Assembly (NCBI GenBank): GCA_038277395.1
Contig: CM076190.1
Coordinates: forward strand, 246,493,256-246,557,255
DNA from: Dryocosmus kuriphilus
Lineage: Eukaryota; Arthropoda; Insecta; Hymenoptera; Cynipidae
Length of the DNA: 64,000 bases
Direction of reading: 5' to 3'
Shown here: positions 1-9,780 of the stretch, in pieces
Layout: each line of letters starts with the position of its first letter
Numbering within the stretch: the stretch's first letter is position 1
The notes under the pieces: generated by a model
What the model was told of the DNA's origin: nothing
Seen by the model: the letters and a program-made list of their open reading frames with translations, nothing else
The model's database searches: none
Program-made: the position numbers and the translations under genes

Positions 1-345
1 AGAATCTCCAGGTTAAAAATTTATATCTCGATTGCAATAAATTTCACTTTTCAGAGTATTATTGTTTGGTTTGATGTGAATTTCAATACTCTCATTTGCT
101 AAAACATTCTGCAGATAACGCTGTATGTCATTTATTTCATAACTACCTGTAGGTATAGTGTAATCTTTATTATTCGCATAAAATTTATTTTGACCAATAT
201 CCACGTTTGGAATTGAATTGAAGGTTAGAAATTCAACAGGACCGAGCGCGTAATTTTTATAAGGAGGCAATTCAATCGGAGGAAAATAGTGAGTCTCCAG
301 AATTGAAGAAGTTCCCGATAATGTTAATGGAAGTGAATCAGCCAT
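1..345 (-). pseudogene. Minor capsid (penton-like) protein, N-terminal fragment, cut by window edge
   Basis: This is the N-terminal 110 residues of the element-A minor capsid protein, starting at the ATG at 343-345 and ending at a TAA at 13-15. The same reading frame continues beyond the stop in the second copy (13139-13828), where the rest of the protein is visible, so the stop is a nonsense mutation rather than the natural end. The intact relatives are single-jelly-roll-sized (about 230 residues) and sit between protease and major capsid protein, as penton genes do in adintoviruses and Polintons. The penton role is inferred from size and gene order. Nucleotide sequence is essentially identical to 13484-13828. 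Confidence 0.7.
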
Positions 346-384
346 GATGATGTCTAGCGTTATACTGACTTGATATTAAAAATT

Positions 385-733
385 TCAGCACTTATATAGA
401 TCATACGTACTTTTAGATTTTAATTGATTACACAGAAATTGCAAACATAAATGCCCACACATGAATGTATCATAATTTTCATATCTGCCATGATTATACT
501 TTATGCTACCAACACCGAGGTACTTAAAGAGATTTGAAGTTTATCGAAGGTTGCCGAAGCTATCGAAATAAATTATTTTGTCGATTGACGATGTCATATT
601 CATATTTACGTGGTACACCTTCTGGCAATCCATTTCGCATAAAAACTCCCCGAAAATGTGGTACTTTTAAAGACTTTGCTGCATCAGTCAGTGCTCGATG
701 AGGTAGTTTCATTTTAAGTTTTTTGACTTCCAT
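385..733 (-). pseudogene. Adenain-like cysteine protease remnant
   Basis: Remnant of the maturation protease, recognisable by comparison with the open copy at 23379-23780. The start region (KLPHRALTDA) and the segment HFRGVFMRN are present. A deletion then removes the stretch that holds the catalytic His (GTHW in the open copy), and frameshifts follow. FDSFGNL and CGHLCLQFL, around the acidic and Cys catalytic positions, survive in other frames. The ATG at 731-733 is kept here but is missing in the element-B copy. It cannot encode an active protease. Duplicate of 13868-14216. Confidence 0.75.
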
Positions 734-833
734 TTAAGCCCTGCTCCTTTGAGATGAAGTCCTATTCCTTGTTTATATGGTTTAAATAAAGACCTTCTCC
801 CAAAGCAATGGCCTCCATCGCTTCATTATGACG

Positions 834-1547
834 TTAATTCTCTGAAAGTTGCTGTTTTGCAGGATTTGCATCATTCACAGCTTTTGCTGTTCCTGCAGCT
901 CCACCTGCTAGCGCTCCAGTCGCACTTAGGCCAGCAAAAATGGGTATTAGAAAGGGCAAAAATCCTCCTACTTTGCTCGGTACTGGTAGAATACAAGGTT
1001 TTCTTACATTTCTTTTCCCGCCAGCTTTCAGTACAGCTTTGCTTGCGCCTCTGAGTGTAGATTTAATGACAGTTTGCGCATCGTTACTTGCAACCATTGA
1101 TTTTTTGGCAGCTGCGACTATTTTTGTCAAGGAAATAGGTCCTTTCTTTTTTTTGAGACCCATGCCTGTTTTTGACTTAATTTGTATTACGTTAGCTATG
1201 GCCAAAGCAGCCGCTTTCTCACCTATACCTGCGTGCCTAGCAAAAACGCGTCCTAATGCTTTATCACCAAGCACTCTATCAGCTGCTTTTCTAACCTCTA
1301 TATTCTCTCTATTTTGTGAATAATTTATATCATGCTCCTTGCAAGCCGCATCCAGTGGATTGATTCCTGGATCACCTCGCGCTAATCGTTTTGCTAATTT
1401 AGTACGCGGTCCACAGTACTGGTAACCAGGCAAGTGTAACTCAAACGGCAAGTTGTTGATGATTTTGTTGATGAAACCTATCCCACCACGTCTTGCTTGG
1501 TTCACAGCTCGTTTACGAATGACTCTTTTTCGACCATGAACGATCAT
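834..1547 (-). CDS. Phospholipase A2-domain virion protein (parvovirus VP1-type), C-terminus truncated
   Basis: A 237-residue open frame. Residues about 35-75 contain a parvovirus-type phospholipase A2 core: Ca-loop YCGPRTKL, then DPGINPLDAACKEHDINY with the catalytic His-Asp pair. In parvoviruses this domain opens endosomal membranes during entry; the same job here is inferred. The Ca-loop has Arg where the element-B copy has Gly (YCGPGTKL), which may weaken calcium binding. A basic Lys-rich patch and a Gly/Ala-rich hydrophobic segment (about residues 195-225) follow. A TAA at 834-836 cuts off the tail seen in element B; the tail is still readable upstream of 834 before a frameshift. The start sits 26 bases downstream of the predicted transcription start. 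Confidence 0.75.
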   Translation of the reverse strand: MIVHGRKRVIRKRAVNQARRGGIGFINKIINNLPFELHLPGYQYCGPRTKLAKRLARGDPGINPLDAACKEHDINYSQNRENIEVRKAADRVLGDKALGRVFARHAGIGEKAAALAIANVIQIKSKTGMGLKKKKGPISLTKIVAAAKKSMVASNDAQTVIKSTLRGASKAVLKAGGKRNVRKPCILPVPSKVGGFLPFLIPIFAGLSATGALAGGAAGTAKAVNDANPAKQQLSEN

Positions 1548-1622
1548 ACCTGTATGGGGGTCACTTTAAGACTGAAGGATCAACCTATATAAGCGAGATA
1601 TTTATAGTTTTGTCGGTCAGTC
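1548..1622. promoter_or_regulatory. Divergent core promoter between phospholipase and ATPase genes
   Basis: This 75-base interval drives both blocks. Plus strand: TATATAAG at 1586-1593 and TCAGTC initiator with the A at 1619, 31 bases from the T of TATAAG at 1588. Minus strand: TATAAATA (reverse of 1599-1606) and TCAGTC (reverse of 1570-1575) with the A at 1573. The two core promoters interleave. Leaders would be only a few bases long on the plus strand and about 26 on the minus strand. Motifs are seen directly; activity is inferred. Confidence 0.6.
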
Positions 1623-2327
1623 ATGGTTAAGATGCAGTTTGAAGCACAAGCAACGAAATTACCTATCGAGAATTTTGATTCGCTCGTTCAAAATGAGAAA
1701 GGGAAAAACGTCATGGAGATTTGCTACCAAACAGTGTACGATCAATATTTTGCGGACCTTCCAACTGTGGAGAAACAAATGCTTTGCTGACTTTTTTTGA
1801 TACATCCAAATGGATTAAGATTTGAAAATATTTACATCTATTCCAAATCTCTCAAGCAGCCAAAGTATGAATTTTTAGAAAAAGTTCTTCAATCAGTAGA
1901 TGGTCTGGAGTACTATCCTTTCAATGAGCATGAAGACGTTATAATGCCAAATGAGGCAAAACCAAATTCAATTATTGTATTTGATGATGTGGCTTGCGAG
2001 ATGCAAGATAATATAAGAGCATTTTTCTCTATGGGCCGACACAAGGAAGTTGACTGTTTTTACTTGAGCCAGACATATGCTCATATTCCGAAACATCTTG
2101 TACGTGATAATGTTAATTTGCTTGTCCTATTTAAGCAAGATGAAATGAATCTCAAGCATATATACAATGAACATATAAATACTGATATTTCTTATTCACA
2201 ATTGAAACATATGTGTTTAGCTTGCTGTCAAAATTAGTATGAATTCGTTGTAATTGACAAGGATAGGAATCTTAATCAAGGCAGATATAGAAAAGGTTTT
2301 GATTGTTTTGTAAGTTTGGAAAAATGA
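1623..2327 (+). pseudogene. FtsK/HerA-type genome-packaging ATPase, broken
   Basis: Matches the element-B ATPase (24637-25246). A frameshift early in the gene, before the P-loop, and an extra T in the run at 1792-1798 split it. The open part, 1797-2237, carries the Walker B region (IIVFDDVACE) and the segment FYLSQTYAHIPKHLVRDN. The P-loop has GETN in place of GKTN in the related copy, so the Walker A lysine is lost. A TAG at about 2236 interrupts the last part before the natural end at 2325-2327. In Polintons this ATPase packages DNA into capsids; this copy cannot be functional. Confidence 0.8.
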
Positions 2328-2387
2328 TATATATGTATGTAATAGACAAAATAGAAACAGTCACACCTTGAACGTTGTTGTATCAAC

Positions 2388-3388
2388 ATGGCTTCACGTG
2401 AGAAGAATTTCCAAAAGAAAAAAATATTTTACATTAAATTGCTAAGACTAGTGAAGCAATTCGACGAAACCATAGGTTAATAAAGTTGAGCAAGGAGACA
2501 GTTGAACGCGCATTGAGTTATACCTTTAAGCCTATTGTTAACCCACTAGAAAAAATTGTTGGTGGTCTCGAGAAAAAAAAACAAACTGAACCACTTAAAA
2601 AGGAGGTGAGGAAGAAGGAAGAGGAGAAAAATGTAGAAAATACCGATAATGATGATTTGTCATTTCAATCAGTTTACAGTGAAGAAGGAAATGAGATAGA
2701 AGATCCCAGTAAATTAGAGTTTTCAGCTTCTAGTGCAACAGAAAAAACTCCGGAAAAGCCTTCTTGTTCTAATTTATGGGATGATGATGATGCAAACAAA
2801 TACCTCATAATGCTGGGTCAAAGAAATAAAGACCTGGATAATGTATACGGTGTAAGAAAGTTAATGAAAGATAGATTAATGATTGGAGATTCCCCAATAA
2901 GTTTCAGTCAGAACTATATTCACGTAGGTAATTTGAATTTTCCTTAAATTAAAGGCTTGCTTGAACTTTTATTTTAAAAAGTACCTGAAGAGGCCTCTAT
3001 AAGTTCCGAAGATAAAGAAAATTAAAAACAAATTATGACTGCCACAAATGCTTATAAAAAACATTATAAACCAGATGGTGCTGTCCGTGACAGTAAAGGT
3101 TTTAAATATAAAAACTTTATCGAAAAACTAATTCCTACATCTCCGTCAAAAGAAAGTACAGGCAGGCAAAGTGAAAAGCGAAATTCATCAGGTCAAGGTA
3201 TCGTAATACCGCAACATATAATTGCTAGAGCGGGAAATCAATGGGATTACGTTTACTGGTATGATCCGAACGAAATGGTAGATCGACTGCGCTTACTTGT
3301 ATCATCTCAAGCAGCAGGAAATCCAAATCATACAAACGAAATTATATCAATTATTGAAGAACTGCGAGAAGCTGAAATTATATATTAA
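2388..3388 (+). pseudogene. Conserved element protein of unknown function, broken
   Basis: Relative of the element-B gene at 25304-26194. Recognisable pieces are 2486-2947 (TFKPIVNPLEKIVGG, Lys/Glu-rich linker, then a segment ending YIHVG) and 3035-3388 (YKNFIEKLIPTS, then YDPNEMVDRLRLLVSSQAAG and IISIIEELREAEIIY at the C-terminus). Frameshifts and stops separate them. I do not recognise a catalytic motif. The basic/acidic linker and C-terminal helical segment suggest a structural or DNA-associated virion protein, but that is a guess. Duplicate of 15869-16869. Confidence 0.6.
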
Positions 3389-3421
3389 TGAATGTTTTGT
3401 AATATTTCCAACATTTGCAAG

Positions 3422-3856
3422 ATGAGTATCGATGTATTCGGACGTTATTCTAAGCGACAAAAGACTGCAAGTCCTGGTCCTCCTGGAATTGGCTTCAAAG
3501 TCACACCCAAAGGACATTATAATATCGAAAATAAAAAACTTGTGCAATATAGCTGATGTACAAGAGTTAAATGACGCAGTAAATTTAAATATTACACAAA
3601 CATATGCTACAGCAAGAAATTCAGACTATCTATAGTGATATAGCTTCCTTACGAACTGAAGTCTTTAAGAATACTGTGTTGATTGAATCTCTGGAAAATT
3701 CGACAAACAGAAGTTTGAAAAAATGCAAAAATTGATGCTGAAGCAATTGAAAAATTGGTGTTTCGAAATTCAGAGCTCATTACTCAATTGGACGCTAGAC
3801 TGATTGCACTCAACTATGGACACGGAGAAGCTGCAGGTGGTGAAAGAGCAGCATAA
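3422..3856 (+). pseudogene. Fibre-like coiled-coil protein, frameshifted
   Basis: Starts at ATG 3422 (MSIDVFGRY) and matches the open copy at 26227-26655. A Pro/Gly segment (SPGPPGIGFKVT) is followed by a degenerate repeat-like strand and a long heptad-type helix. One frameshift lies near 3540. Two further single-base homopolymer differences (3596 and 3715-3720) that are not shared with the copy at 16903-17335 add more, so those two may be sequencing errors. The 3' end overlaps the integrase start. Confidence 0.6.
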
Positions 3857-4752
3857 ACCTGCTAGAAGAAATTACCCACGTCGACACGTTGACATCGGTG
3901 GCATTGATGAAACTTGGCAAGCTGATCTTGTAGAAATGCAACCGTACCAGAGAGAGAACAAAGGATACAAATACATATTAACTGTAATTGACATATTTTC
4001 AAAATTTTCTTCGGCTCTTCCTGTGAAATCAAAGAACGGTGAAGATGTAAATGCAGCCATGAAATCTGTACTCGATAAAGGACGTGTAACAAAAAATGTA
4101 CATGTTCACAGAGGCAAGGAATTTTACAACTCTCATTTTGAAAATCTTATGAAGCGATACAACATAAATTTGTACTCTACCTTCAGTAATTTAAAGGCAT
4201 CAATTTGCGAGCGATTTAAACGTGCTTTAAAAAATAAAATGTGGATGCAATTTAGCTTGCAGGGTAACTATAAGTGGTTAGATAATTTACAAGATTTAGT
4301 TTCATCTTACAACGACGCTAAACATCACACTATTGGAATGAAACCAAGAGACGTTACTAAACAAAGTGAGAAAAAAATTGTAGTTTAATGTATACAAAAA
4401 TTATCATGTGAAACAAGTAGCAGTTGAGAAAACTAAATTTAAAGTTGGCGATAAAGTTCGTATAAGTAAGTTTAAACATGTGTTTGAGAAAGGCTATACA
4501 CCAAATTGGAGCACTGAAATATTTACCATAAGTGCCATTAAGAATACTGAGCCAGTGACGTATTTGCTCAAGGATTATCAGGATAAACCTATTTTAGGTA
4601 GTTTCTATGAACATGAACTTGCTAAAGTTCGACATCCAGATATTTATCTTGTTGAAAAAAAATATTCAAGAAAACGTGGAAATAAGCTATTTGTAAAATG
4701 GTTAGGATTTGATGATTCTCACAACAGTTGGATAGATAAGACTACTTTATAA
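3816..4752 (+). pseudogene. INT: Retrovirus-like integrase with chromodomain, inactive copy
   Basis: Split by a frameshift at the A run near 4372 into a catalytic half (3816-4388) and a C-terminal half (4408-4752). First catalytic Asp is present in ETWQADLVEM and the Glu in SICERFKR, but the second Asp position reads HVHRGKEF where element B has HTDKGKEF, so the DDE triad is broken. The C-terminal half ends in a chromodomain-like segment (YLVEKKYSRKRGNKLFVKWLGF). Duplicate of 17295-18230 with one extra A. Confidence 0.8.
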
Positions 4753-4963
4753 GTCTCTCAATGTATTAATAATATTAAGTGCTTCTTAAAATAAAATTGT
4801 ATAATTTCAAACAGATACATATAGGGTGTTTTTTTTACTTGCATGCAAACCCTTAACCTATTAAATGAAAAAGACACAATTTGGTTAAACTTCTATTTAT
4901 TCAATTTTCACGCACACACACACAATACATGATTGTTATTATCTTAATGTATAAAGCTACAGT

Positions 4964-5576
4964 AGTATAGCAAGGGGCCTACGGCGGCAGCACGACGGGT
5001 TGCCTACTTACAGGGATTGGGTTCTGTCCGTGTTAGCATCGACAGTCGGTATTACCCTCGGTCGGTAAGGTAGGGTTTCTGGATCCATTAGAAACATGAC
5101 AGTTTGTTACCATTAGTCGGGTAAGGTAGGTTTCTGAGGCTTGAATGAAAAATGCTATAGTTCTTGCCAGAAGTACACCATGGCAAGCTTATTTTTGATG
5201 ACGACAGATGGCGCTACTATACGCAAGTTTCCAAATATCGAAAGGAGACGTGAATTTTCAAATTTTTGCAGATATCTCGAAAACGGTAAGAGCTACGCAA
5301 AAACGGACAAAATTTTGGAGTTGAGAAAAAAGGGGACTTCCTCAGACTGATCTAAATGATAGCCTTAAAAAATTTTCAAAATTCCAACATTTTTTATTTA
5401 TTTGGATTTTCAAAAGTTGTAGGTATCTCGAAAACGGTAAGAGCTACGCAAAAACGGACAAAATTTTCATTCCAATAGAACGCTTTCTCAAGCCAATCTA
5501 TCTGATGCGCTAAAATTTTTTTCAAAATTCCAAAATTTTTGTAATTTCCAAAATTGTTCGTATCTCGAAAACCGTA
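4964..5576 (+). repeat. Left terminal inverted repeat of element B (duplicate copy)
   Basis: Same 613-base repeat as 18442-19054 and, inverted, 32242-32855. Begins AGTATAGCAAGG. The inner part consists of copies of a roughly 150-base unit that includes TATCTCGAAAACGGTAAGAG and CTACGCAAAAACGGAC. A 69-codon open frame inside (5141-5350) is conserved only because the repeat is, so it is not annotated as a gene. Confidence 0.75.
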
Positions 5577-6160
5577 TTCTCTCTCTCACCCATAAGCAAG
5601 TAAAGATGCAGTCAAGGTTATGTAATGGAATTTACATCTCTTTCTCTTACACATACTGTAGGTGACGTATTATGGGGATTCCCGAGAACTCGAAAAGTTT
5701 CGACAAGCATCGACAAGTTTCAATATGTAATTTTTTCGACATGAAGATAAAGAGTTAATAAAATACTTACCTGTAAAGTTTCTATCCATCGCAGTGTGTG
5801 AAATTCATCATTGTTGTTGTTGTTGTTTGAAGGACCAAAGCGGAAAATGTACAACTTATCCGTAAATTAAAATTAAGTAAATTAAGGTAATGCAAAGCGG
5901 AAAAAAATTAACAGTATCCCATCGATGTTTCAACGTAGAAATTCAACCCATCGATGTGTTGAAAATCCATCGTTGAAATTTGTGCAAAGCGGAAAGAAAC
6001 GCATTTTCTCTCTTATCCATAAATTAAGATAAAAAACGTCAGACTCACTTTTCTTATCTATAAACTAAAATTAAGTAATAAGTACACACAGGCAGTTTAT
6101 CTGTGAATGTTATAATTTATCATTCACACACCAAGCTTCCTCAATACAAAGCTCTTTCAT
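5577..6160. other. Non-coding stretch inside element B left end (duplicate copy)
   Basis: No gene seen. It contains short repeats of CAAAGCGGAAA, two CCATCGATG-type motifs near 5920-5960, a GTT trinucleotide run near 5811-5830, and a minus-strand splice-donor-like CAGGTAAG (reverse of 5766-5773) within a module that recurs at 20184-20300. Equivalent to 19055-19638. Confidence 0.5.
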
Positions 6161-6541
6161 TCAACATAAACAAATTTGAAAAATATTGTATTTTCCACCA
6201 AAGTAGCAGAAAGAGAGTTTCTTAGCCTGGACCGCTACTTCCATCTTCTCAACCGTATCCATATAGGCTGAATCCTCAAAAATCTTATTTATTCTGCTCG
6301 GCAAGTGGACTGCGATCTCATTCTCCAACTCGGCCACGAATTTTGTGCCATATTTCGTTTGAAGTTTGTTGATTTTGGTAACAGCATACTTCTTCTTCAC
6401 TATCAGGTCAGATAATAATTTCACTGGTAAGAACCCTTCCAAACGGCCAACTTTGTTAATAGCACTGAGATCCCTCTGGGTAATTAATTGTGAGTAGACG
6501 TTACACTCTATATGTTCAATGACAGACTGAATCCTCTGCAA
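6161..6541 (-). CDS. Small left-end protein, unknown (duplicate copy)
   Basis: A frame of about 126 residues with alternating charged and hydrophobic segments (KYAVTKINKLQTKYGTKF, then VHLPSRINKIF and LSFCYFGGKYNIF). The pattern of short strands resembles small OB-fold ssDNA-binding proteins, which would suit a protein-primed replicating element, but this is a weak inference. The open frame has no ATG close to the predicted transcription start; the first in-frame ATG is far downstream, so the true start may have mutated or be spliced. See the fuller description at 19639-20020. Confidence 0.45.
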   Translation of the reverse strand: MQRIQSVIEHIECNVYSQLITQRDLSAINKVGRLEGFLPVKLLSDLIVKKKYAVTKINKLQTKYGTKFVAELENEIAVHLPSRINKIFEDSAYMDTVEKMEVAVQAKKLSFCYFGGKYNIFQICLC

Positions 6542-6550
6542 TTCGATGGT

Positions 6551-6707
6551 GTTTTTTATAGACTAGTACCCCCACTCTACCTACATTCGAGAATGTTCTA
6601 GAAGCTCGACGTGTTTGGACAAGTTCCGACAAGGTGACGCAACATGATGCAACGATTTCTCGCGCCAGAATGTTCTAGAAGGCTAGATTTTTCCCGCCAG
6701 AATGTTC
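6551..6707 (-). promoter_or_regulatory. Heat-shock-element array upstream of left-end gene (duplicate copy)
   Basis: Four perfectly spaced alternating pentamers, TTC 6586-6588, GAA 6591-6593, TTC 6596-6598, GAA 6601-6603; three more at 6668-6680 (GAA, TTC, GAA); two at 6700-6707. TATAAAA on the minus strand lies at about 6551-6557. A TGATGCAAC motif is at 6645-6653. Same array as 20004-20184. Confidence 0.7.
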
Positions 6708-6714
6708 TAAAGAG

Positions 6715-7214
6715 NNNNNNNNNNNNNNNNNNNNNNNNNNNNNNNNNNNNNNNNNNNNNNNNNNNNNNNNNNNNNNNNNNNNNNNNNNNNNNNNNNNNNN
6801 NNNNNNNNNNNNNNNNNNNNNNNNNNNNNNNNNNNNNNNNNNNNNNNNNNNNNNNNNNNNNNNNNNNNNNNNNNNNNNNNNNNNNNNNNNNNNNNNNNNN
6901 NNNNNNNNNNNNNNNNNNNNNNNNNNNNNNNNNNNNNNNNNNNNNNNNNNNNNNNNNNNNNNNNNNNNNNNNNNNNNNNNNNNNNNNNNNNNNNNNNNNN
7001 NNNNNNNNNNNNNNNNNNNNNNNNNNNNNNNNNNNNNNNNNNNNNNNNNNNNNNNNNNNNNNNNNNNNNNNNNNNNNNNNNNNNNNNNNNNNNNNNNNNN
7101 NNNNNNNNNNNNNNNNNNNNNNNNNNNNNNNNNNNNNNNNNNNNNNNNNNNNNNNNNNNNNNNNNNNNNNNNNNNNNNNNNNNNNNNNNNNNNNNNNNNN
7201 NNNNNNNNNNNNNN
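6715..7214. other. Assembly gap (500 N)
   Basis: Exactly 500 undetermined bases, a round number typical of a scaffold gap of arbitrary size. Left of it the contig ends in the middle of a heat-shock-element array; right of it the sequence begins inside a polymerase remnant. Confidence 0.95.
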
Positions 7215-7259
7215 GCCAATAATCGATACATGAGATTGCAATTCTTAATCCAAGCGAAC

Positions 7260-8541
7260 CTGGAATCTATACATAAATTACTTTGCATTATAACAATCAA
7301 TATGCTGCAGCTATAAGCGAATTTTTACTTTTGCTCGGTTCGAGTGGGTACTTGATGAAAATATCAATGTGCTCAATATTCCAGATGATTCTCCCACAGG
7401 TTATATTTTTGAGGTAGATTTGGAATATCCTGTTTAATTGCATGATTTGCATAAAGAACTTACCTTTGGGCTCCAGAGCATTTTGTACCACCACGACTCC
7501 TCATGTAAAATACCCAAACTAATCACGAGCTTATTACCAAAGAAAATATTATGTAGTTCACTACAGAAATCTAAAACAGTATTTAGATTTAGGTTTAAAG
7601 GTAACTAAAGTTTCGTTAGAATTCTAAAGTTTCAGCAAAAATCTTGGCTAAGAAGTACGTTAGGTTTAAATACAGAACTTAGAAATAAAGCCACTAATGA
7701 TTTCGAGAAAAACTTTTTCAAATCAATGCATAACTGAGTTTTTGGTAAGACCATAGAGAACGTTAGAAAAATACAAAGATGTTCGATTTTAGTTACAAAA
7801 TGGGGAAGAGATATGGAGCTAGAGCTCTAACTGCAAAACCAAAGTTTCATAGCTGCACACATATTCGATGAAGATATGGTAATCATTGAAATGAAAAGGC
7901 TTCAAGCGAAATTTAATAAGCCCAATTTATGTTGGATTCGTCGTTCTTGATATTTCAAAAATTAATCTACGATCTTCACTATAAATATATTCTACCAAAT
8001 TTTGGAAATAATGCAAAATTACTCTATAACCGACACTGATAGCCTCATCTATCATTTCACCGTTCCAGACATTTATGAATATATAAAGCGGGACATCCAT
8101 AAATTTGACACGTCGGACCCATTCCTCAGAAAATGTCTACGGAATGCCGTTAAAAATTAAAAAAGTACTAGGCCCTCATGAAAGACGAATGCAACGGAAA
8201 AATTGTATCGGAATTTATAGGTTTGAGGTCCAAATTGTACGCTTATACAATTTTTAATGAACAAAAAACAAACAAGAAAGCAAAAGTTGTAAAAAACTCC
8301 ACATTGCGCAAGATAAATTTCGACGATTATCAGAAAATGTCTATTTGCATTTCAAAATTTAGCCCGATGTTAAAATTTTAATCAGAAGCAAAAAAAACAT
8401 TGAGATGCACACTATAAATCAGAAAAAATCGCTTTAGGTTGGCTGGATGACAAACGTATGTTCATTTTAGGCGGTACAAATACACTTCCATGGGGGTATG
8501 TAAGTAGAGTGCACCAACCCATGGAAGTTGATAATGTATGA
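7260..8541 (+). pseudogene. POLB: DNA polymerase B (element A), C-terminal half, decayed
   Basis: Fragments in several frames match the C-terminal half of the element-B polymerase. Near 7380 IPDDSPTGYIFEV corresponds to IPDDSPFGYILEV; at 8178-8381 MKDECNGKIVSEFIGLRSK corresponds to MKDECCGKIITKFVGLRRK; the end, near 8450-8541, reads DDKRMFILGG and finishes at TGA 8539-8541. Many stops and indels show long decay. The N-terminal half lies in or beyond the gap. It is on the plus strand, converging on the minus-strand structural block, unlike element B where polymerase is minus-strand and lies beyond integrase. Confidence 0.75.
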
Positions 8542-9232
8542 TGAAAATGTATAAAAATATGTATATAGTATTTTTAATATAGAAAAACTGTATTATAACT
8601 ATTATTATTACTATTATTTATTATTATTATTATTATAAACTGGTTTGTGAAGCGAAGAAAGCGCTACATGTACGTGTATGATGTAAATATGGAAGCGGAA
8701 GAATGAGAGTCGAAATTATATGTATTGTGTGAGTGTGTGTGTAAATAATAATAGAATTCTTGTAAATACAGATTTAAGAAATAAAAGAATAGAAAAGAAG
8801 ATCAGTAAAAATTTAAATTGTTGTCTTTTTTTATTTCATGCAACATGCAAAGCATTTAAATCGAATCATCTGCTTTAATTCCAGCGTAAGAATTCAATGC
8901 ATTATATTTTTTCTTTCGCAGCTATCAGATGTAACCTAATCCATTGTACGCAATCTCTCTCAAATGCCTAGGAGTCGGGAATGATGTTTCTTCAAAGCTC
9001 AATGCCATGAATGTTCCTAGACCTGTAAATCTCTTATTTAACACACGCCCTCATTTACTATTATTATTATTATTATACGGAGGAACGGACTCTGAGAAAA
9101 AAAAGAAAACTTCAATTTCGTTTCAATTTATTTTTAGAAATTTATTTTAGAAAAAATCGTTACATTATTCTTATAAAATAAGTAGTCTATAATTAAACTA
9201 TATAATATTTTCTTATCTTTATTTCCTAAAAG
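8542..9232. other. Intergenic spacer with short TTA repeats
   Basis: No gene seen. Holds TTA/TAT trinucleotide runs at about 8600-8640 and 9060-9075, a TG-rich patch near 8730, and AATAAA at about 8780 that could serve the decayed polymerase. The end converges with the minus-strand structural block. Confidence 0.45.
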
Positions 9233-9749
9233 CTATTCTAAACAAAACTGCTCTAAAAACATCCAGTTTTTCAATAAAATTACGCTTTCAATTGCGCAAT
9301 TAAAATAAGTTTTCTTATACATATGATGATGATGTGTACATTCAATATCATTAAATAAAAATATTTCACGCAGTACACGCAGCGACGGGCAGCTCAAATC
9401 ATACATATCAACAATTTCAGTTGACATTTTTACAAATTGTTTCAGCCAATTCTTTTGCTCTAATCCTTTAACATAAATATTTGTTGCTCAAAACGTTCTC
9501 AAGGATTACAGGCATTAATGTATATGGCGAATTACCAGAATTCCAGGGTATTCCATGATGATTGTACTCTAACCAAATGTTCATAGACTAATATTCTGGC
9601 GGAACGCAGTTCCACTTGCAGGGTGATTGAAAGAGAAAAGTATATGGCCTTTCGAGTATATCATCACTGATTGGTAATATAGCCAATTCTTTCAATACAA
9701 ATTCGTTTACTGACAACTTGAATCCCTGCACGTCCACCACGTACTCCAT
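9233..9749 (-). pseudogene. Unknown VDVQGF protein (element A), broken
   Basis: Matches the element-B gene at 20455-21086. The start (ATG at 9747-9749) reads VVDVQGFKLSVNEFVLKELA, followed by a frameshifted middle and a C-terminal Cys/His-containing segment (LSCPSLRVL, then a CTHHHH region). Function is unknown. It is the last gene of the minus-strand structural block and follows the major capsid gene. Confidence 0.6.
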
Positions 9750-9780
9750 AATGAATTCAACTAAAACTATTTCAACTTTG

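Noticed and set aside
857..1323. Plus-strand frames opposite the PLA2 gene (also at 14340-14638)
   Set aside because: Antisense shadows of the PLA2 protein frame, which has recognisable motifs on the other strand.
5141..5350. 69-codon frame repeated at 18619-18828 and 32469-32678
   Set aside because: It lies inside the terminal inverted repeat, and its conservation is explained by the repeat. Substitutions between copies do not favour synonymous positions by eye.
6644..7300. Long open frames across the N run
   Set aside because: They consist of undetermined bases and have no sequence content.
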